A DNA stretch of 64,000 nucleotides from an uncultured Lachnospiraceae bacterium. Lineage in GTDB: Bacteria > Bacillota > Clostridia > Lachnospirales > Lachnospiraceae. Location: positions 62,001 to 126,000 of the forward strand of contig UQDA01000001.1 of NCBI GenBank assembly GCA_900539715.1. The letters are read 5' to 3'. A program made the position numbers and the translations under genes. This document shows, in pieces, positions 54,135 through 61,648 of this stretch. Within the stretch, counting starts at the first letter, position 1. Each line of letters starts with the position of its first letter. Under the pieces are notes generated by a model. It ran no database searches. It worked only from the letters and a program-made list of their open reading frames with translations, and had not been told where the DNA came from.

Positions 54135-54729
54135 GGTGCCGCACCTCCTTTTCCAGACGTTTGAGCCTCTGCTCCAGCGCGGCGATGGTGCCGTCCTTCA
54201 GCAACATATCCACCACCTTCACTCGTTGCTCCAGTTCCGCAAACATGAGAACGTCCAGCAAATGATCTACATACTCAATCATATGGCACGCCTCCACAAA
54301 ACGGTCATCTGGATTGTCCTCCGGCAACTGTGGGGCGTACTCGACCTTCCAGCGTTCCAACAGGTGCAGGTAGTCGCACAGCACCCGCTGACAGTGCATC
54401 TCATTGTTGCGGAAGGCCCGCGCCAATGGATAGGGCTTTTTCAAGGCCATCGCTGCCGGGGGCTTGTCCGGGTCGATGCCGAAGTCATAGGCCAGCTTCT
54501 TTGCGGCCTCGTAGCTGCTCAGACCGAATAGTCGTGCCACAAAGTCGATCACGTCCCCGGTGGCCCCGCAGCCAAAGCAATAGAAATAATCCCTGTTCAG
54601 CTTCATGCTGGGATGCCGGTCGTCGTGGAAGGGACAGCAGATCATATCGCCCCGGTTGACCTTGCAGCCGTAGTGCTCGGCGACCTGTTTCATAGTGACA
54701 GCGGATTTTACAGTTTCAAACATATTCAT
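54109..54729 (-). CDS. CHC2 zinc-finger primase-like protein
   Basis: A protein of 206 aa. The zinc domain (~1-75) holds MICCPFHDDRHPSMKL and YFYCFGCGATGDVIDF (C-x2-H..C-x2-C). The TOPRIM catalytic domain of full DnaG is absent, so it likely works with the SF3 helicase or is a replication accessory. The C-terminal ~60 residues are a coiled coil. Confidence 0.85.
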   Translation of the reverse strand: MNMFETVKSAVTMKQVAEHYGCKVNRGDMICCPFHDDRHPSMKLNRDYFYCFGCGATGDVIDFVARLFGLSSYEAAKKLAYDFGIDPDKPPAAMALKKPYPLARAFRNNEMHCQRVLCDYLHLLERWKVEYAPQLPEDNPDDRFVEACHMIEYVDHLLDVLMFAELEQRVKVVDMLLKDGTIAALEQRLKRLEKEVRHRGEERAIA

Positions 54730-54838
54730 AGGCTTTGCCCTCCATAATTTATTGACGGTATCTGCCCGTCTGCCTGAATATACGGGGAAAAAGCCTATAG
54801 ACCGAAAAATCCGCTAAAAGTGCAAGAAACGAAAAAAT

Positions 54839-54886
54839 GCCGCTCTGAAATCTTGCAAAAATGCAAGACCTCTGAGCGGCGAAGCC
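54839..54886 (-). terminator. Leader terminator/attenuator upstream of the primase gene
   Basis: Minus strand: outer stem GCCGCTC/GAGCGGC, inner stem CTTGCA/TGCAAG, then ATTTTTTCG. It lies in the ~230-bp gap upstream of the primase start, so it may attenuate the replication operon. Confidence 0.65.
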
Positions 54887-54898
54887 AGCGGAAAGCAT

Positions 54899-54927
54899 TT
54901 GCCCGCGCTGGTTTTATAAGGTATAAT
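54899..54927 (+). promoter_or_regulatory. Promoter of the XRE-sigma operon
   Basis: TTGCCC (54899-54904), a 17-bp spacer and TATAAT (54922-54927), 35 bp upstream of the start codon. Confidence 0.75.
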
Positions 54928-54962
54928 GGATAAAGAAAGTTTTCAGAAAAGAGGTGCGTCAC

Positions 54963-55802
54963 ATGGAGGGAGCCTATCTGCCCGGAAATATCCGGCAGCG
55001 GATGCAGGAGCTTATGAAGGAACATAAAATTACCCAGGCACAGCTGGCGACCCGCATCGGCAGCACCGAGAGCGCCATCAGCCGGTTTGTCAGCGGCAAG
55101 ACCGATAAGATCAGCACAGAACATTTGCTCCGCATTGCGAAAGTGTTTGAAGTCTCCACAGATTTCCTGCTGGGGGAAGTCAACACGCCTGACCGGACAA
55201 ACTTCGATATTGAAGAACTGGGCCTGTCGGTACAGGCAGCGCGGAATTTGTACACAGGAAAAGCCAATGCGGAGATCGTCAACCGTCTGCTGGAAAGCCC
55301 TCGCTTTGCAGAAGTCACCTACATGATCGAGCAATATTTTGACGATACGCTGGCCGCCGGTTTTGCCGGACAGAATCAGATGCTTGCCACCCTCAGCGCC
55401 ATGCTGCGCCGGAATGTGAAAACGGATGCCGCTGTGCAGGCGGCCAGAGCTGTCAACAGACAGAAAGTCCCTGTATATCAGGCCGACCTGACGATGATAC
55501 AGAACACATTTATGGCGGCGCTGCGGGAAGTGAAGAAAGAGATCGGCAACGATTTCACAGTGGCGCAGTCTTTGACCAAGGGCATCACCCAGCAGATGTT
55601 CTCCGAGTTGACAAAAGGCCAGGATGTCCAGGCACCGACCATCACGCCGGAAATGATTTCCGCCGCCGTCACCCAGAGCGCGGCAGGAATGGACGGCGTG
55701 CAAAAGGAAGCGTTGGACAAGTTTGGTCAGGCGCTGACGGATTTTCTCCAATCCACCTTAGACCACGCGCAGGAGAAGCAAAATGCCGACCCGGAGCAAT
55801 GA
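54963..55802 (+). CDS. XRE-family regulator
   Basis: A protein of 279 aa. HTH at ~15-65 (ITQAQLATRIGSTESAISRFVSG). The rest (~80-279) is helical without a recognised fold. Divergent from the primase/helicase operon and followed by a sigma-factor gene that it overlaps by 20 bp. It probably controls replication or maintenance of this unit. AAAAGAGGTGCGTCAC precedes the ATG. Confidence 0.85.
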   Translation: MEGAYLPGNIRQRMQELMKEHKITQAQLATRIGSTESAISRFVSGKTDKISTEHLLRIAKVFEVSTDFLLGEVNTPDRTNFDIEELGLSVQAARNLYTGKANAEIVNRLLESPRFAEVTYMIEQYFDDTLAAGFAGQNQMLATLSAMLRRNVKTDAAVQAARAVNRQKVPVYQADLTMIQNTFMAALREVKKEIGNDFTVAQSLTKGITQQMFSELTKGQDVQAPTITPEMISAAVTQSAAGMDGVQKEALDKFGQALTDFLQSTLDHAQEKQNADPEQ

Positions 55803-56445
55803 GCAGCTGTGCAGGCTGGCGCAAGCAGGGGATACGGCTGCCCGTGACATTCTGCTGGAAAGTAATCTGGGATTCATCCGAAAAATCGCGTTGGAGCAAT
55901 ACCGAAGCATGGGGCTGGATGAAAATGATATTGGAATTGATTTAGATGATTTGGTGCAGGAGGGAAGTATCAGCCTGCTGAACGCGATCCCTTTGTTTGA
56001 TGCGGAACGCGGCATGAAATTTCTAACCTATGCAGCACCGGCAATCCGCAACGCCATGACAGACTGCATCCGCGCCGCCCTCGCTCAATTTGAACAACGG
56101 ATGGTGGATAAGAGAGACGGCCCCGGTTTCCAGAGGGTATATCTGGATGACGTTCTCTCAGATGATGAACGGATGCTGCGAATCGAAGCTATAGCCGACC
56201 CTCACACCAAAACCCCGGAACAGATCTACATTCAAAAAGAACAGCTAACAGAATTGTATGCGGCGCTGGACAAGCTGACTGCCAGAGAGCAGACCTATTT
56301 GCTGTACCGCTATGGGTTTACCGATGGAATCGAGCACCCGCTGATCGGTGCGGCGCTCCATTTCCATCTGAGCGAGAGCCGGACAAAGAAGGTGGAGGGC
56401 AAGGCGATGGACAGCCTGCGCGAAAAGCTGCCGTGGTGGTTCTGA
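55783..56445 (+). CDS. Sigma-70 family RNA polymerase sigma factor
   Basis: A protein of 220 aa. Region 2 (~15-95) contains LESNLGFIRKIALEQYRS, DLDDLVQEGSISLLNAIPLFD and MKFLTYAAPAIRNAM. Region 4 (~160-215) is a shortened HTH (LTAREQTYLLYRYGF). It overlaps the XRE gene, so it belongs to the same regulatory operon. It may direct transcription of element genes. Confidence 0.85.
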   Translation: MPTRSNEQLCRLAQAGDTAARDILLESNLGFIRKIALEQYRSMGLDENDIGIDLDDLVQEGSISLLNAIPLFDAERGMKFLTYAAPAIRNAMTDCIRAALAQFEQRMVDKRDGPGFQRVYLDDVLSDDERMLRIEAIADPHTKTPEQIYIQKEQLTELYAALDKLTAREQTYLLYRYGFTDGIEHPLIGAALHFHLSESRTKKVEGKAMDSLREKLPWWF

Positions 56446-56953
56446 TATGATGGTAAGCAGCGGCTGACGGGGCTTTGATATACCTTTGTTTCGCAGATGA
56501 CACGGCTGACAGACAGTGCATATCCGCACCGCCTGCCAGCCTTTTTCTGTCGCTTATGCTGCCCCGCAAGGGGCAACCTTTCCCGCCAGAACGCCGCAAC
56601 TGTAGCCACACTTTCCGGGGTGTGCTACATTTCCGGCTGCCATCTGCTCCACAAAGGTATAACACACTAGACTTTCCTACGGAAAATCGTGTGCCACGAA
56701 ACCGCCGGTTTCTTTGGATTCTTCCGGTCAAAGGGGAACGCTATCCCCTCTGAACACCCCAGACAAAGGAGAACGCTGTTCCCCTTTGGAATCTCCTTGC
56801 CAACAGGGCTTCCAAATGTCATGATGCCTTTCGGTTTCACAGGTCAAGCTATGCGACCTTTTTCACGGCTCCTTACTGCACAAATTTCATAGGATTTTAT
56901 TTTCACTAAAGGAAGTGAAAGTGTCTTAAACTGATTCAATTTTTACCACCATT
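56446..56953. other. Gene-poor stretch with two self-complementary repeats
   Basis: Two related units, AAAGGGGAACGCTATCCCCT (from 56730) and AAAGGAGAACGCTGTTCCCC (from 56765), each can fold into a hairpin. The open frame at 56475-56753 has no ribosome site and reads like non-coding DNA. Confidence 0.55.
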
Positions 56954-57244
56954 TTAATTTAGGTAGTTCTGCACCAGTCCAATAAGTTTGTCAATTTTGG
57001 GGTTAGTAGTAGAGTAATATACCTGCTTGCCGGACTTGTGCCTGCGCAGCAGTCGTTTTGCTCTCAGCAAACTGATTTGATGTGATACGGCAGAATTGGT
57101 CATGCCGGTCTGCTCGGCTAATTCACTGACACAATACTCATTTTGGGATAGCAGAAGGAGAAGTTTGACTCTGGTAGGATCGCCTAATATCTTGAAAAAG
57201 TCGGCTGTTTGCCGTAGGGTTGTTTCATTCGCAAAAGTAGCCAT
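56954..57244 (-). CDS. ArsR/SmtB metalloregulator (CadC/CzrA-like)
   Basis: A protein of 96 aa with one winged helix: FFKILGDPTRVKLLLLLSQNEYCVSELAEQTGMTNSAVSHQISLL. Cys43 lies in NEYCVSEL, and no N-terminal Cys-rich extension is seen. These repressors release DNA on binding Zn, Cd or similar ions. ATG 57244 has AGGTGA upstream. It is downstream of cadA, on the same strand, after a terminator. Confidence 0.88.
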   Translation of the reverse strand: MATFANETTLRQTADFFKILGDPTRVKLLLLLSQNEYCVSELAEQTGMTNSAVSHQISLLRAKRLLRRHKSGKQVYYSTTNPKIDKLIGLVQNYLN

Positions 57245-57261
57245 ATTCAATCACCTGTTAA

Positions 57262-57292
57262 AATGGGCGCAGGCTTGTTTCATCCTGCGCCC
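57262..57292 (-). terminator. Terminator after cadA
   Basis: GGGCGCAGG pairs perfectly with CCTGCGCCC around a 10-nt loop, with ATTTTAA after it on the minus strand. Confidence 0.75.
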
Positions 57293-57314
57293 TTGGCTTT
57301 GTTTACGGGTTCAT

Positions 57315-59318
57315 TTATAGATTCTGCACACGCAGCGCACGGATTGCATTCAGAACAGCAAGAACCATAACACCAACGTCTGCGAAAACTGCAAGCCACA
57401 TATTGGCAATGCCAATGGCAACCAAAATCAGGCAGGCAAGTTTAATAACGATGGAAAGCACTATGTTCTGATAAACGATGCGCAGACACTTGCGGGAAAT
57501 TTTGACTGCCTTCGGGATCTGCAGCGGATCATCGTCCATCAGGACTACATCGGCAGCCTCAATGGCAGCATCGGAACCCATTGCGCCCATAGCAATACCA
57601 ATATCCGCACGGCGCAGCACAGGAGCATCGTTGATGCCATCACCGACAAAGGCGACTTTGTCTTTGTCAGAGGACTTATGCTCCAGCAGTTCCTCTACCT
57701 TGGAAACTTTGTCAGCAGGCAGCAGCTCACTGTACACCTGGTCAATCCCCAAATCTGAGGCCACCTTATCAGCTACCTTTTTAGCGTCGCCGGTCAGCAT
57801 GACTGTCTTGCGGACTCCAGCGGCCTTCAGCGCCCGGAGAGCTTCTTTACTGTGCGGTTTCTCAATGTCAGCAATGACGATATGCCCGGCATACTCCCCG
57901 TTAAGCGCCATATGGATAATGGTGCCGACACTGTGACAGGGAATTGGTTCGATTCCGAGACGATGCATCAGTTTATCGTTGCCTGCCGCTACTTCAACGC
58001 CGTCTACTTTCGCAATGACACCGTTGCCGCTGATCTCCTGAATGTCGCTGACACGGGAGCGGTCAATCTCCTTGCCGTATGCACGCTGAAGGCTCTTGCT
58101 GATGGGATGGCTGGAAGCGGACTCTGCCAGGGCGGCATACTCCACCAGTTTGGCATCCTCTATCTCGTTGTGATGGATGCCGTTTACTTCAAATACTCCT
58201 TGAGTCAGTGTGCCTGTCTTATCAAAGACAACCGTTTTGACCTGCGACAGCGTTTCCAAATAGTTGGAACCTTTCACCAGAACGCCGGCCCGGCTAGCGC
58301 CGCCAATACCGGCAAAGAAACTCAGAGGGATACTGATAACCAGCGCACAGGGACAGCTGGCAACCAGGAAGGTCAAGGCACGGTAAATCCATGTCTCCCA
58401 TGCAGGAGCCAGTCCCATACCGAGCATCTGAACCAGCGGCGGAAGAATTGCCAGGGCCAGGGCCGCATAGCAGACTGCCGGGGTATAGATGCGGGCAAAA
58501 CGGGAGATAAAGTCCTCGGATTTGGACTTGCGGGAGGAAGCATTCTCAACCAGATCAAGAATTTTGGAAACGGTGGATTCGCCGAATTCTTTGCTGGTCT
58601 TGATTTTCAGCACACCCGTCATGTTGATGCAGCCGCTGATGACCTCATCGCCGGTCTTGGCATCACGGGGCATTGACTCACCAGTCAGCGCAGCCGTGTT
58701 CAGCGTAGAAGTTCCCTCAACAATGACGCCATCGATGGGCACTTTCTCACCCGGCTGCACAACGATAATGCTGCCAATCTCCACTTCATCGGGATCGACC
58801 TTCTCCAATTTTCCATCACATTCGATGTTCGCATAGTCGGGGCGGATGTCCATCAGGTCGCTGATGTTTCGTCGGCTGCGCCCCACGGCGTAACTCTGGA
58901 ACCACTCACCGACCTGGTAGAACAGCATGACGGCGATCACTTCCAGATACTCACCATTTTCATAGATTGCCAGTGCAAGCGCGCCCAGGGTAGCGACAGC
59001 CATCAGGAAGTTTTCATCAAACACCTGACGGTTCAGGATGCCTTTGAAGGCTTTTTTCAGAATATCGTAACCGATAATCAGGTAGTCGACCAGATGAAGC
59101 GCCAAACGAACCCAGCGCCCAGCTGCGCCCAGTTGGTCAAATGCCTCTGCGCCCAAAAGCTGTAAGCCCAGCAGAAGCACGGTTGCAATCAAGATGCGCC
59201 ACAGCATGACCTTTTGCTTTTTGGTCATGCCGCTATTTTTTCCCTGTCCGATGCACAGAAGGATGATAGATAAAATCGTTACAACGACCAGAAGGCCGCT
59301 TTCGATCATTTCCTGCAT
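57315..59318 (-). CDS. cadA: Heavy-metal P1B-type ATPase (CadA/ZntA-like), without N-terminal HMA domain
   Basis: A protein of 667 aa. Eight membrane helices are expected. Motifs: TGES (~212), SCPCAL metal motif in helix 6 (~345), DKTGTLT (~390), SSHP (~430) and VGDGINDAPVL (~595). CPC and the HP locus place it among Cd/Zn/Pb exporters. The usual N-terminal metal-binding domain is missing; a separate 72-aa HMA protein is encoded just upstream. GGAGTGCTATC precedes the ATG. Confidence 0.9.
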   Translation of the reverse strand: MQEMIESGLLVVVTILSIILLCIGQGKNSGMTKKQKVMLWRILIATVLLLGLQLLGAEAFDQLGAAGRWVRLALHLVDYLIIGYDILKKAFKGILNRQVFDENFLMAVATLGALALAIYENGEYLEVIAVMLFYQVGEWFQSYAVGRSRRNISDLMDIRPDYANIECDGKLEKVDPDEVEIGSIIVVQPGEKVPIDGVIVEGTSTLNTAALTGESMPRDAKTGDEVISGCINMTGVLKIKTSKEFGESTVSKILDLVENASSRKSKSEDFISRFARIYTPAVCYAALALAILPPLVQMLGMGLAPAWETWIYRALTFLVASCPCALVISIPLSFFAGIGGASRAGVLVKGSNYLETLSQVKTVVFDKTGTLTQGVFEVNGIHHNEIEDAKLVEYAALAESASSHPISKSLQRAYGKEIDRSRVSDIQEISGNGVIAKVDGVEVAAGNDKLMHRLGIEPIPCHSVGTIIHMALNGEYAGHIVIADIEKPHSKEALRALKAAGVRKTVMLTGDAKKVADKVASDLGIDQVYSELLPADKVSKVEELLEHKSSDKDKVAFVGDGINDAPVLRRADIGIAMGAMGSDAAIEAADVVLMDDDPLQIPKAVKISRKCLRIVYQNIVLSIVIKLACLILVAIGIANMWLAVFADVGVMVLAVLNAIRALRVQNL

Positions 59319-59365
59319 GATAGCACTCCTTTCAATAATTGCTCAAATGTTTATTTGTTTCTGGT

Positions 59366-59410
59366 GAAAAAAGCGCCTGAAAAACCGCGTACAGTCCAGG
59401 CGCTTTTTTC
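59366..59410 (-). terminator. Internal terminator between the HMA gene and cadA
   Basis: GAAAAAAGCGCCTG pairs with CAGGCGCTTTTTTC. On the minus strand it lies after the HMA gene and before cadA, so part of the transcripts would stop here. Confidence 0.85.
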
Positions 59411-59424
59411 GCGGTATCCGATGA

Positions 59425-59643
59425 TCAGAGGGCAATCTCGCAGTCGGGTTCTACCTTCTTGCAGGCCTTCAGCACATTCTGCATAACTGCGCCGGGTTCC
59501 TGCCCCTCGTCAAATTCCACGATCATCTTCTGCGTCATAAAATTCACGGTAGCGGCGGCCACACCAGCAGTCTTGCGGGCAGCATCTTCCATCAGATTTG
59601 CGCAGTTTGCGCAGTCAACTTCAATTTTGTAAGTCTTCTTCAT
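59425..59643 (-). CDS. Stand-alone HMA metal-binding protein
   Basis: A protein of 72 aa, one ferredoxin-like HMA domain with the metal site CANC (Cys11 and Cys14 in VDCANCANLME). It likely carries metal to, or replaces the missing N-terminal domain of, the CadA pump. CAAAAGGAGATTTTTCTT precedes the ATG. Confidence 0.87.
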   Translation of the reverse strand: MKKTYKIEVDCANCANLMEDAARKTAGVAAATVNFMTQKMIVEFDEGQEPGAVMQNVLKACKKVEPDCEIAL

Positions 59644-59673
59644 AAGAAAAATCTCCTTTTGAAAATGATTTTT

Positions 59674-59736
59674 AACAATTAAGTGGTTGTTTAATCGTCA
59701 TGACTGTAGTATAATTCACGCAGACACCAAAGTCAA
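59674..59736 (-). promoter_or_regulatory. Promoter and ArsR-type operator of the metal-efflux operon
   Basis: TTGACT (59731-59736), a 17-bp spacer and TATACT (59708-59713). Downstream, TTAACAA/TTGTTTAA (59674-59696) forms an imperfect dyad similar to ArsR/CzrA sites. Confidence 0.75.
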
Positions 59737-59781
59737 TATATCCAGTGTAGCCACTGCCAAACAGGCGAAAGAAATTACCAA

Positions 59782-60171
59782 ATGAGCGAAAAAGGAGAAA
59801 TGAGCGTGAAAAATAAGATATTACCCCATGAACATGATGCTTCACATGATCTTGCGAATTTAGAGACAGCACTGTTTCAGGTAAGCCGGTTTGAAACCGT
59901 AGCAGATATTTTCAAGCAACTTAGCGATACCACACGGATACGCATTTTCTGGCTTTTGTGCCACACAGAGCAATGTGTTATTAACATTTCTGCCCTGCTG
60001 GATATGTCCAGTCCTGCCGTCTCCCACCATTTGCGTGCGCTCCGAAGCTGTGATCTGATCGTGAGCCGCAGAGAGGGCAAGGAAGTCTATTATAAGGCCG
60101 CAGACAATAGTCAGGCCCGGCTGCTGCATAAAACTATCGAACAGGTCATGGCGATTGCCTGTCCGGAATAA
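59782..60171 (+). CDS. ArsR-family metalloregulator
   Basis: A protein of up to 129 aa with a winged helix (FKQLSDTTRIRIFWLLCHTEQCVINISALLDMSSPAVSHHL). His-rich N-terminus (HEHDASHD) could bind metal. The start is uncertain: ATG 59782 has no ribosome site, ATG 59800 is too close to AAAGGAG, and GTG 59806 has the best spacing. Divergent from the HMA-cadA operon, which it probably represses. Confidence 0.85.
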   Translation: MSEKGEMSVKNKILPHEHDASHDLANLETALFQVSRFETVADIFKQLSDTTRIRIFWLLCHTEQCVINISALLDMSSPAVSHHLRALRSCDLIVSRREGKEVYYKAADNSQARLLHKTIEQVMAIACPE

Positions 60172-60185
60172 AGGGGGAAACTGAG

Positions 60186-61100
60186 GTGAAACAGAAGCAA
60201 AAAGAAATTTTGAAGGCTGTCCATCGTGAAACAGGGGAGCCACATGGGGAAATGACAGAGCTATATCCCGGTATTGGGATCACATTTTTTTCCGTATCCG
60301 GTCAAGACAGTTTTCGATTCTGCCATGAGCCATTGGCTCATGTGATGGAGATCAACTATTGTATATCAGGTAAGATCGGATGGAATATGTATGGTGGGAA
60401 CCAGATTTATCTTGGGTCAGGTGATTTTTCGCTGAATACAATGGATACGTGCGTTAATTCCATTGTCACTCTTCCAAACGGTTCCTATGAAGGTATCGTG
60501 ATTTGCATTGATCTGGAACAGCTGACTGATGCGCCGCCAATGCCTTTAGCAGGTTCTTCTGTCACAGGGGAACTGTTGCTCGAAAAATATTGTAAAGGCG
60601 GAACATGTACGGTGCTGGCAGGAAACGAAATTGTCCAGCAAATCTTTCAGGCACTTTATCAATCGCCGGAAGAAACGCGGACAGCATGGCAAAAAGTTAA
60701 AGTTCTGGAGCTTCTGCTCGTATTAAGCGGCATGGAAGTCAGCCGTGAAAAACACCTGACAGAGTACCGTTCAGAGCAGGTGGAGATCATCCGTCAGGTA
60801 CATGACCAGCTGATTGAAAATCTTGAACAGCGGTGCTCCATCGAATCCCTGTCAAAACAGTATCTGATGAATCCAACTACCTTAAAAAATATGTTTAAGG
60901 AAATCTATGGGACATCGATTGCTGCACATATTCGTGAACACCGTATGGAAGCCGCTGCGCAGCTTCTCCAGTCCACCGATTTGAGCGTGGCAGATGTTGC
61001 CAGAAAAGTAGGGTACGATAGTCAAAGCCGTTTTTCAGACACCTTCAAGCGTCATTTTGGCGTATTGCCAAAAGAGTATCGGAAAAATCTCAGAAAATGA
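60186..61100 (+). CDS. AraC-family transcriptional regulator
   Basis: A protein of 304 aa, GTG start with a G-rich site upstream. The N-terminal ~190 residues are a beta-rich sensor region (EPLAHVMEINYCISGKIGWNMYGGN). Two HTH motifs lie at the C-terminus (CSIESLSKQYLMNPTTLKNMFK, and LSVADVARKVGYDSQSRFSDTFKRHFG). It is 14 bp after the ArsR gene and in the same operon, so a metal-linked role is possible. Confidence 0.87.
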   Translation: MKQKQKEILKAVHRETGEPHGEMTELYPGIGITFFSVSGQDSFRFCHEPLAHVMEINYCISGKIGWNMYGGNQIYLGSGDFSLNTMDTCVNSIVTLPNGSYEGIVICIDLEQLTDAPPMPLAGSSVTGELLLEKYCKGGTCTVLAGNEIVQQIFQALYQSPEETRTAWQKVKVLELLLVLSGMEVSREKHLTEYRSEQVEIIRQVHDQLIENLEQRCSIESLSKQYLMNPTTLKNMFKEIYGTSIAAHIREHRMEAAAQLLQSTDLSVADVARKVGYDSQSRFSDTFKRHFGVLPKEYRKNLRK

Positions 61101-61150
61101 CCATACATCGGTATGAGAGTTAGCGAAAATGAAAAGGGATAAACTCCATA

Positions 61151-61192
61151 AAAAAGCTGTACCGCCGAGAATCTGTGGTACAGCCTTTTAAA
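61151..61192 (+). terminator. Terminator after the ArsR-AraC operon
   Basis: AAAAGCTGTACC pairs with GGTACAGCCTTTT around a 13-nt loop. Confidence 0.85.
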
Positions 61193-61221
61193 AAGTTTAG
61201 ATTTTTTGTTGTATTTATATG

Positions 61222-61536
61222 CTATATAAGATTGTAAAATTTCAGTGCTTCCCTAATTGCGCTCTCTTTTTCTGGCGGACACTGCGGCACTTTGGCATCT
61301 TCCTTTTTCGACAAATTATAGTTCTGCCCAACCTCCAACCCGCATTTGCGTTTTATCTGTGAGATGTACAGGGAAGATACCTTCAAGCCAGAATGCTCCA
61401 GCACATACGCCTTGATCTGCTCATAAGTCGCGCCCTTCTGGAAACCGGACATATCCATATCCTCCAGTGAGAACTCCACCCGCACTTTCTTCGAGTCGAT
61501 TTCTCCCTTGGAAAGCAAGACTACCGTCTCCACATG
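61222..61536 (-). other. Orphan C-terminal tail (HVETVVLLSK...) at an internal attachment-like site
   Basis: About 104 codons beginning HVETVVLLSKGEIDSK and ending PQCPPEKESAIREALKFYN. It has no proper start and closely resembles the last ~100 residues of the recombinase at 48564-50510. CATGTGGAGACGGT (61523-61536) is repeated at 20623-20636. It is read as the displaced 3' end of a gene whose 5' part is elsewhere, left by integration at the VETVV codons. Confidence 0.65.
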
Positions 61537-61648
61537 TGTTGAAGCTGTGAAACAGATTCCCGGGAGGCATAATTTTCCCTTAGCGGAAATCTACATTCCC
61601 CCTAACACACTTCTAAATCAACTTTTTATATATCAGCCATGCCTCTGA

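Noticed and set aside
56475..56753. 92-codon frame after the sigma gene
   Set aside because: Arg/Pro-rich, no start signal, and crosses the hairpin repeats; typical of a chance frame in GC-rich DNA.
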